Shown here: piece after piece, positions 1 through 12,186 of the stretch
Layout: the number at the start of each line of letters is the position of its first letter
Position numbering within the stretch: position 1 is the first letter of the stretch
Assembly: GCA_030867875.1 (NCBI GenBank)
Contig: JAOWCC010001751.1
Coordinates: forward strand, 23,304,369-23,368,368
Direction: 5' to 3'
Origin: Actinernus sp. WN-2022
Taxonomy: Eukaryota > Cnidaria > Anthozoa > Actiniaria > Actinernidae
Length of the DNA stretch: 64,000 nucleotides
Notes under the pieces: model-generated
What the model was told of the DNA's origin: nothing
Database searches by the model: none
What the model saw: only the letters and a program-made list of their open reading frames with translations
Translations under genes and position numbers: made by a program

Positions 1-254
1 TATCATGACTCGAATTCACTACTATAATCGAGAGTTGCCTTAGGCTGGAGCAGTATCTCCAATACATAGAAACGATTAACACGAAACTTATAGGTTGCTC
101 GCTGTATGCTGTTTTCTGCAGTGATACTGATCCGGAATTGAACACAAGTACAATGATATAGGTCTCAATACCGTTACGCTACTCTATGCGAGGGACTTGG
201 GATTGTGTTAGGGGAGGGGGGGTCAAAATTATTGACATACCTGCTACAGACTAG

Positions 255-262
255 ATATAAAA
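255..262 (+). promoter_or_regulatory. Possible TATA box of deiodinase A
   Basis: TATAAAAG lies 108 bases before the chosen ATG at 370, leaving room for a short 5' leader. The match to the TATA consensus is good, but AT-rich DNA gives many chance matches and no transcript start is visible. It also argues that the open frame upstream of 370 is not translated. Confidence 0.35.
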
Positions 263-369
263 GCTCGTGTCTCTTTACGACTGGTCAAGATACTCACAGC
301 GACTCGAACCGAGAAGGTCGTACGATCGCAATAGAGCTGATCAAACAACTACTGAAAGAAGTCGCAAAG

Positions 370-1424
370 ATGTTGAGTGCCGTCAAGGTCTCTATTGCGT
401 ACTATGCATCCTCCACTCTGCTGCTTCTACTTTTTGGGCTTTTTAAAGTCCTGCACTGCCTTTATTTCATGGAAAAGCCAATCGAAACACTCATCGATGC
501 CCTTGCCACGATCAAGCTGCCCAAGGAATCATACTGGAAGGGGCTGTTCGGGTGGAAGATGCTGAAGAATTACCAAGACGTGCTTCTTCTGGAGCTGCAG
601 AGAGAGGCCAGAACTGAAAAACAATCACCAAACCCTTCCCTCGTCTCCATTGATGGCACAAAGCGATTTCGTCTGCTGGATTTTTCACGCGGAAGCCGTC
701 CTCTAGTTGTGAACTTTGGCAGCTGCACGTGCCCTGTATTCATGACAAGGCTGAAGGAGTTTGGAAAAATCGTAGAGGAGTTCGGAGGGATTGCAGATTT
801 TGTGACTGTGTACATCAAGGAGGTTCACCCGACAGACGAATGGAAACTAGAGGTAAATGCTCTGAATGTTTTGATAGTCCTTGCTAATGGCGCGCAACTG
901 TTTTAGCTCTCGTGTTTACAGCGCCGCGTACAAGTTAGGTCATGTTAGGGTCTTGTAATGACTGGATGATAAGAATCTAGACCGAAGACTCGGGATTTTG
1001 GAGGACGAGACTTACTGACACCCCAGGATTTCGAAATGAACCGGATTTCACTATAGGCAGAGAAGGGATAACTTTACACATCTGTATGTGTAAGGTATCG
1101 TAGCGCAAATTGCGTTCTAACTGTGTTTTTTACTTAATTCAGGGGAATATTGAGATTCCACAACACCGAAGCCAGCAGGAACGCTGCAGTGCAGCCAAAC
1201 GACTGCTAGAGCTCAACAAGCTACACCCTAACTCCCAGCTAGTGGTGGACACACTAGAAGACCACGCGAATAAAGCATTTGGTGCAATGCCTATCCGACT
1301 GTTCATCATTGAAAATGGAAAAGTGCAATACGCCGGAGGAATTGGGCCGACTTTCTACAAGACAAAAGACGTCAGAAAATGGCTCTCGGATCACAGAGGG
1401 AGTCACAACCGGAAGAGAGCATGA
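370..1424 (+). CDS. Iodothyronine deiodinase-like protein A, cysteine form (2 exons)
   Basis: Two exons, 370-852 and 1143-1424, join in phase 0 across a GT-AG intron (donor gag|gtaaat, acceptor ttcag|ggg) and encode 254 aa. The fold is the thioredoxin-like deiodinase family, whose vertebrate members remove iodine from thyroid hormones. Residues about 9-33 form one hydrophobic membrane anchor. The active-site motif NFGSCTCPVF puts Cys121 (TGC, 730-732) where vertebrate enzymes have selenocysteine; Cys119 matches the nearby Cys of vertebrate types 1 and 3. His153 (VHPTDEW) and His169 (PQHRS) match conserved histidines, and the C-terminal half keeps VVDT, GAMPIRLFII and GGIGP. The family's usual DGWAF is DEWKL here. 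The ATG at 370 was chosen because it lies just before the anchor; the frame stays open upstream to 205 without another ATG. Substrate is unknown, and thiol-redox work without iodine is possible. Family call is firm. Confidence 0.9.
853..1142 (+). other. Intron of deiodinase A
   Basis: A 290-bp intron with canonical gt...ag ends and a pyrimidine-rich tract (ttttttacttaattcag) before exon 2. Reading through it meets a stop at 904-906. Its position, just after the HPTDxW motif and in phase 0, is the same as in deiodinase B, which supports descent from one duplicated gene. Confidence 0.85.
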
Positions 1425-4400
1425 AGTTTACCGATTCTAGTCCTTGAGTCAGCCCAAGCAACTTCCGCTGTTCGCGAACACCTCTGACCTAAATACTACA
1501 TTCAAAACTTCACGATCGACGCTAGTTACCAGAAGTAATCCTAAAACAATCTAGACATTTATACAAACTCTAGAAAGAATGGGCTGGGTGGCGTTCGGCT
1601 TGTCATTAGTACGAAAAGGACTGTCTTGAAAGAAAAAATGAACATAAAATCAAACTCAGTGAGAAAAAAATGAACATACCCACTATCATAGCAGTCGTGG
1701 GCTTGATATATCCGATATAAGAGCCTGCTCTGACATCATAGTATCGATTTTGGCATCATTAAAGCGTCACAATCGAAATCCTAGTGATTATAAAAGAATT
1801 ACAGCATACTTTGTAACGGGAATTTTAAAGACCTCCCCAAATCGACAGCATTCGCTGCAGCATTAGTATATGTATTTTAAGGCTATTAGAAATTGTAAAA
1901 TGGCTCAACAAAGGGGACACGTATTTGTAAAACGGCACTTATAATGTTCCGGTGAGTGCTGAAGCTTGCGTGTTCTGGTGTATTTTTCTTTACGCTCCCC
2001 GCCGAGGAGGTACTGAACTCTTAGGGAGTACACGACCCGGCGGTCCCAGAGAACTTGCTATCATGCAACCTGGAGGCAAATAAAACGGCGGTCCCTTTAG
2101 GAATAACATTATCTTAGCCGTAATTATAGGTTGTGCTACAAACTCCTAGCACGAAACATAATTATTTCACGGATTAGTGAAGTTCTCGTGATAAATCGCG
2201 GATCGCGTGATCCGGAAAAAGGATAAAAGAAATGTAACAGCCAGCATTTAGTGCTCACTTCTTATTTGTAGTAAAGTTGACGTGAGACTAAAACGATAAT
2301 TATAGAGTTGATCTATCACACCGATGATTGTTTGAAGGCTTTGCTCACTCGGTTTGATAAGCGTCTGTTAGCGTGCACACCCTGGCCCTACCTCAAGGCC
2401 ATGTTACAGCGACAAGCCGAGGACTATACCACCTCACGCCAAGCCGCCAACATCAATATCATTAGTTAGTTCACCATCTGGCCTTTTTAACACCACAGTT
2501 GATTTTTCTTCTGACTACTACAACAATAAAGTCTCTAGGCTTAACTTCAGCTATATAACGCACGCACTCATTTTGAAGGGCGGTTTGAAAAGTCGGGGCG
2601 TACCAAGGCCTCCTAAGGCTCCCTAATCCCTTGTAATGACAGCGTTAACGTTGCGGGTTTTGTTTTACAAGGTAATTTTATTGTCGTTTTAATCGAAGCA
2701 CAATAAATCAGTGCTTACAGCTCTCAAACATCCGTTATACAGATAATATTTTTATGTGGGTAGTTATATATGGGTCCATGGTGGATTAATCGGCGCGAGT
2801 ACTGAACTGAACTGAGTACTCCCAAAGTGCGCTACGTACTTTTTGCAACTTTTATTTGAACTGAGCTCAATTGGCAAATATGTCAAGGTTAGTTAAGCAG
2901 CAACGACAGTAGATGAGCTTTCCAATAAGGTTCCCAAAAAGTACCATATATAAAGTTCGTAATTTGAGGTGTGACAAGGACAGAGGCGTAATTGTCATAT
3001 ACGCCGAGATGTACAGCTTGCGTATCGGCTCTTACAAAATTGAGTTGCTTGCATATAAGGAAATCACGCAAGTTTTTATCTTTATAATAACGTCATAGGA
3101 AATAAAAGAATTCAGTGAAAAGGATTCTAAAACGCTCAATATCACCTACATGTCTATGTTATCGTTTCTTTTTCAAATCAAAGATAAATAAAATCCTCTA
3201 ACAAGGCTGTAAATAGTTCATAATCGTCTGGCTGCTCTGTTCCCTGGGATGAATGTATTCAAAACCACTAAAACTACACCAAAATATTCATCGCGTGCAC
3301 ACATATCGCCCTTTTTTAGTGGAGACGACAATTGAAATTCCGCAAGCGAATTAGAACTATTAGGAAAAAATGTTGTTTACAATCGCGTGCGCTTTGGTGT
3401 GTACTTCTGAAGCATGACAGTAATCTATGAAATGACACGCAATAGAACCGTCAATACAAGGTCGTGTTCTTGACCCGGATTTTTCCTTCTGTCGTCAAAT
3501 GGGCACTTTATCTCTCAAACGCTAAACCTTCCGTTATTACTAAATAGTCTTAAAGTTACCAGCAATCTTTAGAAAATGTCCTCATGATTGTCATTCTTTG
3601 TCTCTCTGTCATCGTGCTGGAGAAGGTGTGGTAGGAGGAACTATGTGCATGTTAACGAAGAGGTCAATAAAAAGTCCTGTTCCCTGACGCTCTCTTTACA
3701 TGCTACACTATAATTATCCATGCTTTACCTGAAAATTTCAGTGCGTGGGAAGCTGCACTCCTTTCATCACGAAGAGAGAGTATTCAAAACTCTTTAGTCA
3801 TACTATTGATCTAAATGCTTGGGAGAAGAAGTTTGAGAAAAGTTTTCGTTTGCTCAAAGCATGCTGCTCCTAGCGTACTTTTTCGTACTTTTTCGTTCCT
3901 TGAAAATCTAACCAACCTACAAAAGTTTGGTTTAACACGCACTGTTAAAACACTTTTATATATATGCACCGGAAACGCAATTCTGTTTCGACTAAGTTTT
4001 TGGATATTATCGAGCAGGCTTCAGTCGACCATCATTTTCCTCTATGTCAATAATTTACGATTACCACAAACGTGCATAACACTGTAAGCTAAACGGGATT
4101 ACACGACGCAGGAACATTATGTATGAAAGGAGAGTCATCAGGTGATGTACTGTGTAGTTTTTCAGTTGTATTTGTTTGGCGTTGTTATTCGATTAGAAGA
4201 AATATCAAAGAGATCTAAGTAGTAGCTCGTCTCGACGTATAACGGTTCTGTTGGCCCCCCGGCGGTAATAGCACGAGGCATTATATATACATGTGCTGAA
4301 CACGTAACCGTAATAGCTGAGGTGACACAACAGTTTTTCCTGGGGCATTTTTTTGACAAACATGACGAAAACCGCTCGTCTTTTTCTTATTTTTACAATC

Positions 4401-7180
4401 AGCAGCCGTTCCATCAGATACCCCTATTACCTTCCTACTGAAAAGTGCAATAGGAGCGCGCATAGGAAAATAACACTCTTCGTTCAATACTTTAGAATGA
4501 TTTGCTATGCGTTCATACTATGGTAAACTACAATTTCGTAGTGACGGAAACTTGCATGAAAAGAACAGTCACTAACTCTTGGTTTTTACGATGGCAGAGA
4601 TTTTGTAAAAACGAGCAAGAAAAGTGGAGGACTGACGCGAAAGAATGATCAGCCTTCAACAGTGAACATCTAAGTATAATTAATTGCTTTTATTTTTTTT
4701 ATTTTTTTTAAATAAATGCCAGCATGTATAGCAGTTGAAAAGCGTAGCTTGTGATCAGTAGACGAAACAGATGCCAGCACGTGTGAAACTGGCCGTTCAC
4801 TGACTAGCACCTCGAATGCGCTTCCTATAAGCTATATACACACGATTTGAAAGCCTAGAATGTCGCGTGTTTCCATACTGAGACTGACTGCCCAGATAAT
4901 CCTTGATTGCATGCTCAACAAAGTTAATGAGAATTGCAGGGGAGGGCATTACAAGTTCATTACAAGGACGGGCTTGGAATTATGTCATATTAACGCTAAT
5001 TGATTACGACGTCTGATGACTTCTAGCACAGAGTATAATAAGTCTAATAAGAGTAAGCTTATGTATGACTTACCATAAAGTGTTTCTTTCTTTCACAACA
5101 ATTGAGTAATTAGGATTGTTGACGAAGTGATTAAAACAACTAAACCAGTGAACATACTTTTGACAACGTTGGGATGCAGCTTTTGAAAACTCTACGTAAA
5201 AACCACCCACATTGCTAAACGTATCACCTTTTCATAGATATATTTTCTTTAATTCCACTCTGGAATTTTTGGTACTTCGCCCTTGGACAGCACATAAATT
5301 AACATTTGACAGTCCCTCTTCAATTAATTTCGCTGTACTTATGTCTTGACATGTATATTTTTCAACACTTCAGTGGCAACGTCTTCCATAGACTTCTACA
5401 TATTCTTTCTGGTAAGCCAACCTACATACACAAAAAAGAATTAACAGAAAATATTACATGTATTACGATTAACCTAGTTGTTTTTTTAATTTCCTTATTC
5501 GATAAGCTTAAATTACAATTCAATCATTGACAACGTTATCGCAAAATCTGGCACTATTTTCTTTGGCAATTAATATAGACAGGTGCTTGCAAGACACTCC
5601 ACTTAGATAAAAACATCAGTGTCAATGAAAGAGGAGACCTTTCTTCTTTCACAATTGTGACGGCTATATAAACCAATTCGTAATTGTGAATTGTATAAAC
5701 TGTTTGTACTTTTCGCAGTAACGATTAAACAGGGCCGTGCCTTTCCTAGATAAAAGTCGCGACGATACAATGCAAAACTGGCACCAAGATTTTCTTTTTA
5801 AGCGACAGACATCAATATTTCACAAGGCCATGTCTTCTCATCCATCATGCGAACGTTTCGAAGTCACGAACACAATCCAACAAGACGCTCATTGCGACTT
5901 TAAGAAGTCATTGTAAACAAATAGGGCTCATTTGTGGAGACTTTTTGCATTGAGACAAATTCGGGAATTTTTGGACTCCAGCTACCTACAGAATCTACCT
6001 TTGAGTTCACCATAGGACAAGCATGCCATCGATCATTGACAAGTAGACACCCATTACAGGGGGGTGACCATATCCACAATATACCCCGCTATATATCTAT
6101 CCCAGTTAAAATGGCAGACAGAAAACAGAGTGAGGCATTTATTTATATCTGTTATTTACTATTTCTGTACCCTAGAAGACCAAGTAAACACTTGCAGAGA
6201 TGTATATTGGTCTTACTAAGGATTGAGTATATAAAATATGAGCAAATTCAAATCAGATTGACATTAATATCACATATTTATCCCTCCTCCTCCATTTCAT
6301 TATCTAGCTTCCTCTCGATCAATTTCTCTGCCAATTTCAGTTTCGGTCTTTAATTCAAACCACTCTGCCGAATCTTGGTTTCAGTGTGATTAAAATATTA
6401 TACGGAAAAGAAACATCAACAAAGAAATAATGTCGGTTAAAAACGAGTGACGATCACCCCTTCAACTAATTCAACAGCTTTATAATGTATGAACTTTCCG
6501 GAATCGTCTACATGGCTTTATTACCGGGGTTTACTCCCACTCAGGCATATAAGCTATACAGGTATGTGTCGCCCTAAAGGGTGTGGCTTTAGAGCTGTTA
6601 CATACACCTCATTCATAAGGGCGTGATCTCTGTATTTTAACAGTTTAGCCACATGTTCAATGTATGAAAAACAAATTTCTTGCCACGCGAACGAGCATAC
6701 CAACATTGGTAATTCTGTAGAATTTGAGTGTTGTAGCATAAAAGGCTGTAAAGTTACAGTGATTTGAAATTAGGGAGAACCGTGTGGGCCTTTACAACCT
6801 CGCTTTCATGTATTTCCTACATTTAAAATGGCAATAACTCGACAGCAATTTGAAACATTGCTTTCAAACTCTGATTAATTACTAATTTAGGTACGATCTT
6901 TCATGTGGTAGCAATAGTTTCTCTGTACACATTAATCTTCCAATATATGCAAACTAGGTGGCGGCCATTATGAATGAGGTCCATAGGGTTATAAATTTTG
7001 ACTTTTTTAGTCTGGAATAGAATATGATTTTTACATGGAAGTATGAGACCGCACATGTTCATTTGTTTTGAGACCTGGGTGGAACACCCCACCCAAAATT
7101 TCGAGTACCCCCCTCCCCCCGGCTTTATAAGTACGGAAACATCCTAAGACCGCGCGATTTCACTGTCTATAAAAGACTTG
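1425..7180. other. Intergenic DNA after deiodinase A
   Basis: AT-rich sequence with no gene that I can support. AATAAA at 2079-2084 is a possible but distant polyadenylation signal for deiodinase A. The longest open frame (5934-6353, +) has no recognisable domain and skewed, low-complexity composition. The stretch near 6560-6740 looks like an old dispersed repeat, with low confidence. Confidence 0.5.
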
Positions 7181-7204
7181 AGCTTATAGCGTGCATGACT
7201 TAAG

Positions 7205-7342
7205 GGTTAGAGACTGACGTGCGTGTTTTATTGCCAAATACAGGCACGCGCTAATTAACTGTACGATGAACAAAAAATAATGAATACTGCATGAGGCTCC
7301 TGGCGCGTGCCTGTATTTTTCAATAAAACACGAAGTCTCTAA
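7205..7342. repeat. Small inverted-repeat element
   Basis: Arms of about 40 bp at 7205-7250 and 7302-7342 are reverse complements (core GTGTTTTATTG...AATACAGGCACGCGC). Probably a miniature element or the end of a larger one. Confidence 0.6.
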
Positions 7343-7567
7343 GCTTTTAATATTCCAATTGAACGCACAGCGTGCTGTGGTCACCTTATAAAGTACTGTC
7401 ATTAGCCAATCACCTGCTTGTTTCATAATATAAATACGATAGTACGCGCACTCTGATTGGCTAAAAAGCCATGTTTTATCCGAGTACATAACATGGTTTG
7501 CCGTGTTTTATTGTTTTCAACTGGCGGTTTCCTTTCATCGCACGTGTAAATCTATATTATATAACCG

Positions 7568-7714
7568 ATAAAGAAGCCTTAAATCTATGTTTTATACTAT
7601 CATAAAACACTCTGGTCATTCGAGAACACTCGAGAAATGTTTAACATTTCTCTCATGTTCTCAAATGCCCATCGTGTTTTATGATAGTATAAAACATGGC
7701 TAAGGCTTCTTTAT
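7568..7714. repeat. Palindromic miniature element, 147 bp
   Basis: The outer arms (ATAAAGAAGCCTTA at the left and its near complement at the right) flank ATGTTTTATACTATCATAAA and its inverse, and even the centre (GAGAAATGTTTAACATTTCTC) is self-complementary. Almost the whole element could fold on itself. Confidence 0.8.
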
Positions 7715-7755
7715 TTGTTAAATAAAAACACGGGCGTCAAGCAGCTGAACCGCGT

Positions 7756-8410
7756 TGATCAAATTTTATATCATAAAACAAATAGAAGCTGTTTCCCTAT
7801 GTTCTATGGAAATAATATACTTTCGAGACCAAACACTGTCGCTACCCTATTGGGGAGACAAATGTTGTTTCACTAATCTAAACTTCGTCCAAAGTAATCG
7901 CTTCTTGTGATATTCGACTCATATTTTTTGCTACGCGTAAGAAGGTAGTTTGGTTATAGGTTATCTTTGTGTGGTGTTGAAATTGTGTTTGAGTTTTATT
8001 TAGTGTCCAATATTTACGATTTTCTCTTTTGTTTTGTCACAAGAATGGCGAGAGCTGCCGACGTTTTCTCCCTTTTATGTGTGAATGTAAATTGAGGTCT
8101 TAAAAGTAGGGGGACGAGAGGGAAGGTAAAAAATGACAAATTCACAAGTTTTCGCTTCACAAATAATACGTAAAACACGTTTTATTCTAGTTTTCATTTC
8201 ATTACTGTGGTTTGCCTATAGTTTTTACCAACTAAAGTAGATATTGAGTGTTGCGCTAATCGTTGCATTGTGGGAAACGCCAAGGTACCGCTGACATTTT
8301 ACAAATACATGATGATGCTCGGAGCGGATTTTCAAGACCTCGAAAGTATATTATTTTCATAGAACATAGGGAAAATCTTCTATTTGTTTTATAATATAAA
8401 ATTTGATCAA
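7756..8410. mobile_element. DNA-transposon-like element with 75-bp inverted ends
   Basis: 7756-7830 and 8336-8410 are inverted copies (TTGATCAAATTTTATA..., ...AAAACAAATAGAAG..., CCCTATGTTCTATG). The 0.5-kb middle has no coding capacity that I can recognise, so this is non-autonomous. It abuts the next inverted repeat at 8409. Confidence 0.8.
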
Positions 8411-9100
8411 ATCCGGTTTCTTTCGCGATTGTTTTGCTCGTAAAGTAATAATCATGGCTACTTCTCCGGATATGCGTCTCCTAATGGATGCTTTTTATCA
8501 TTATTTTGTCTATAGTATTGTTATTACAGACATTAGTTCACTGATGCATTGAGTTCAGAACTGAACACGTCTTGTCAAATTGTCGGCCAATATCGCAAGT
8601 GTCTCCAACCACAATCTCGAGAGCAGTGTAAGAGGTTTGTGTAGACTTTAGTTATATTTGCTCTACTTCGTCCAAAGTAATCGCTTCTTGTGATATTCTT
8701 GTGAGTTTGGCAGTAAATCAGTTCTGAAGGTTGCCTCAGTAATAGAGAATATCTAACTTACATTTTATAGCTAAACCGGTACAGAATAGCCAACAGAGAG
8801 TTCAGTCGGTAGAGCAAATATAACTAAAGTCTACACAAACCTCTTACACTGCTCTCGAGATTGTGGTTGGAGACACTTGCGATATTGGCCGACAAGTTTA
8901 TTGTGATTTGACAAGACGTGTTCAGTTCTGAGTGAAAATACATTATTAACTAATACTCAATGCATCAGTGAACTAATGTCTGTAATAACAATACTATAGA
9001 CAAAATAATGATAAAAAGCTTCCATTAGGAGACGCATATCCGGAGAAGTAGCCATGATTATTACTTTACGAGCAAAACAATCGCGCAAGAAACCGGATTT
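8409..9100. mobile_element. Long foldback element with about 260-290-bp arms
   Basis: Left arm 8409-8666 and right arm 8809-9100 are inverted copies, from AATCCGGTTTC at the left edge to GTAGAGCAAATATAAC beside the loop. The right arm carries small insertions. The 142-bp loop includes TTCGTCCAAAGTAATCGC, which also occurs at about 7887, tying this element to the neighbouring one at 7756-8410. Confidence 0.8.
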
Positions 9101-9945
9101 TATACCGGAAACAAAAACCGCAATTATGGCTCTCGTGATGCGACAAATCGGCATAATTGTTTGTTGACCGTTCTTGGTACTGATGTTTTCAGTTTCGGTA
9201 TATACTTTTAGAACGAAGAAAGAAAGAATAAATGAAGTTTAAAATATTAACGAAATAGTCAATTGTAGCGAAGCGAAGTAAGTTATTCTAAACCTGCCCA
9301 ACCCACTCCTCCCCCCCCCCCCCAAAAAAAATGTCTTATAAACATTGACGTAAAATACGCTATATTTGATTCTTTTTTATCAATTCCCCAACCCCCAACT
9401 TTTCTTTGCTGGCAAATGCCCCACCCCCGGGACAGACTGAGTTTGTCAAATGCCCGAGGGGGGGGGATAGACAGGTTTTGAATTGATAGAGACATAACCT
9501 TTAGGAATTCTGTTTTTCCTGATCTTTTCCCACGAATGGACCACAGAGTCGGGGCTTTGCTGAAACGGTTTAAAAGGCAGATTCTTAGGTCAATCAATCT
9601 TTATTATTTACCCACGGAAATTATAACATTACATTACATTGATTTTCATGGAAGCCGTGCCCTAAGCTAGAATATTAAATATTTGAGTCATAAAACGTGA
9701 CATTCGTATCGTCAGCAAACAGACAGGAGTTGATGTATTTAAGCAATTTGTTAAGCCATTTATATAAATGAGGAATAATAACGGACCAAGAATTGATCAC
9801 TCAGGCACCCCACAGGTAATTAATTTCTCGTTAGACTTGATATTCTGTACTGTACATGTCTGTAATATTCATGAAAGATAGGAGTGCAATAGACCAAGAG
9901 ACCCACAATTGACTGCATAAAGTTTCAATTTTTCCAACAGTGTAC
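9101..9945. other. Repeat-flank DNA with homopolymer run
   Basis: Contains a C run near 9308-9323 and G/C-rich simple stretches near 9423-9470. No gene seen. Confidence 0.5.
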
Positions 9946-9949
9946 CGCC

Positions 9950-10313
9950 TCACTGGTTAGCTCAGTTGGCAGAGCACGGTCTAGAGGAGTGCGGGGGTTC
10001 GAATCCCGGCCGCGTCCTTGGGCAGGGACATATATAAGCTGTTGGCCTTGTCTTCTTCTACTTCTAATTAGTATTTGAAGGGGACGTGAAAGAACCTGCT
10101 GTGCAGCAGGGGATTGTCACCCGGTACAGCAGCCTGGCCATTGTACTAACCACATACTAAAACATTGTGAATTGCGTGGCAGCTATCAGCGCCGTATAAG
10201 CAGTCTGTAACCTCACTGACAGGATGTCAGTAATTGTAAAGCACCATGAGACTGTGGTGGTATGGCGCTCTATAAATATGGCCATTATTATTATTATTAT
10301 TATTATTATTCAC
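9950..10313 (+). mobile_element. tRNA-headed SINE, copy 1
   Basis: The head has an A box (TTAGCTCAGTTGGCAGAGCA) and a perfect B box (GGTTCGAATCC) for RNA polymerase III. It continues through CCGCGTCCTTGGGCAGGGACA and a tRNA-unrelated body, and ends in a (TTA)n tail at 10288-10313. The anticodon region does not fold as a normal tRNA. Two further heads of this family lie at about 21005-21130 and 50695-50785. Confidence 0.8.
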
Positions 10314-11274
10314 GGTATCGAAGGCTTTTTTGAGATCAAGAAACTAAGATTACAATATTGAAAAGACCTCGATCCATATTTACTAGCCAGGAATTTATAG
10401 AGTTTGCAGCGTCGTAAAATGTTACAGAAAATCTTCGACTTGCGTTCTTTTGCGTGTGAGTTTGAGACGGACTCGTCAACAAGAACTGTAGCAAGAAGCC
10501 AAGAAGGTAGAAAATTCACGCGTGATGTCTATAATTTCAGCAGTGCAGTTGCTCTATTTACGTTATTTTCTCTTCACATACTGCTGCATCTTCTTCTGCT
10601 TGTCATCAAAGGTACTCAGCTTGCAGACCTATAGATATCATCATTAATAGGGTCCAGATCAGAGAAATATGGCCCCAAAACTCGGATTTCCAAGTTATTG
10701 TGATAGCAAACCCGGATTTCCTCTCTGCTTTATTTATTCTGAATCGGAATTCGACGTATTGTTTACGGATAATCGAGACCGGTACTACCGCACATATATA
10801 TTACCCCCTCCCCCCCCCCCCCCCCGGAGGGGCCGTGCTGTGATCTAAATATATCAAGGAAGCACAGTTAAGTATATATGCGTCATGTTTCGTGTTCGGG
10901 TGCTCAGAGTTGTCGTGGTGGTCCACTGTCTTTTCACTTTTGACTTGAGGGGCTTCAAGTGCCTTAGAATGCTTTTAGTACAAGTATGCTGAGTCAGAAC
11001 ATGCAAGGCTTTATAATGTTTTTCAGGAACGCACGTAATGTCATCGAACGAGAACTGGGCTTATATATAAAGTAAATGGAATGAAATCAAATAGGTCTTA
11101 ATTAACCTTCTTCGCCACATTTTATGCGGAGTGCTATAACAGATCTTGTATTAATTACCAGAATATTTAAACAACACAGTATATTGAGGTATCTCACCAG
11201 ACGCACTGGCGACTGTAGAACTACTGCTTAATATAATGGTATTGTAAACTGCTCTGCTAATAATGGGGTTTATT
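10314..11274. other. Intergenic DNA with C-run
   Basis: No gene seen. A C-rich run near 10805-10825 may have uncertain length in the assembly. Confidence 0.5.
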
Positions 11275-11420
11275 TGTGGCCTCGAAATCCCGCACATATC
11301 CCTCTTCAGAGATATGCGGAAAGTAATCGCTAGTTTTAGTCCGTCCCTTTGAATTTGTTTGATAATGTAACCAAGATCGGTTTATTGGGTGTATTCCTTT
11401 TTCGGAATACTAGGACTATG
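11275..11420 (-). repeat. Dispersed repeat family R1, minus copy
   Basis: Reverse complement resembles 13185-13310: GGAATACACC followed by a block with ACTTTCC, GAGGGATATGTGCGGGAT and TTTCGAGG. Partial copies recur at 14341-14412 and 14446-14525. Confidence 0.6.
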
Positions 11421-11983
11421 TCCTCCAAAAACGCGCCCTATGTCATTTTAAAGCCGCGCCTTCACTTGTAAGATGAATTATCCAGTATCTGATTATCACC
11501 TATTACTGAAAACAAAGAGTGACAGACATTTACTGTGGACCCGATCGCGTTAAGTTATGCCGAATGCATGCGGAAGTTGAAAGAACACGAAAGAAGTGTA
11601 AGGGTAAGTTGTCGCTCAAGACTTTTAAGAGCACTTTAACCTAGCCTGTAACTGTGCATTTTGTTTCCAGTGTAACACCAAAGAGCCCGCTATTTGTGCT
11701 TCACGGTTACTGTCGTCGTGCATGCCTAAATATTGTAAACTACGAAGTAATCCGCAAAGTCGTACCAATTTTCCAAACGTAAAGTTCACGGCTTCTATTT
11801 ATTAGAATAAAATACAAATGGCGCAAAGAGACGCAGTGCAAACAACTCCTACTTCGAAAACTATGTTTTGAACGGGATCAAAAGGGGTGCAAACATGGCG
11901 TGTTTGCATGAGAATTCGATGCCAAATAATTTCCGTAAAATCGAATGTCTGAAATATTCACTGTCTGCAAACTTAAGATACCA
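11421..11983. other. Intergenic DNA, nothing recognised
   Basis: No gene, repeat or RNA that I can support. Confidence 0.4.
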
Positions 11984-12186
11984 GGTAAAAGATTAACTGA
12001 TCAAAATTTGAGGGGTGTAGCCGTACTGGGAAGCGTGTAATCGTGTTTTCACTTTTCCATACATCTGTCTGTAACAGGTCAAAGTCCGCGGGAAAATTTA
12101 CGGACACTGAAAAGTGAAAACACGATTGCACGCTTCCCAGCGCAGCACAGCTTCACCCCTCAAATTTTGATAGTTAATCTTTTACC
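11984..12186. mobile_element. Miniature inverted-repeat element, 203 bp
   Basis: Arms 11984-12057 and 12109-12186 are near-complementary (GGTAAAAGATTAACT, CAAAATTTGAGGGGTG, GAAGCGTG...CGTGTTTTCACTTTTC). Short loop, no coding capacity. Confidence 0.85.

Noticed and set aside
205..369. In-frame extension upstream of deiodinase A
   Set aside because: No ATG upstream in frame. It would put 55 unrelated residues before the membrane anchor, and a TATA-like box lies inside it.
5934..6353. 139-residue open frame as a gene
   Set aside because: No domain, Ser/Ile/Leu-rich composition, no splice partner and no conserved motif.
9950..10025. True tRNA gene
   Set aside because: A and B boxes are good but the anticodon arm does not form, and a SINE body with a (TTA)n tail follows. 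The same head recurs twice elsewhere.
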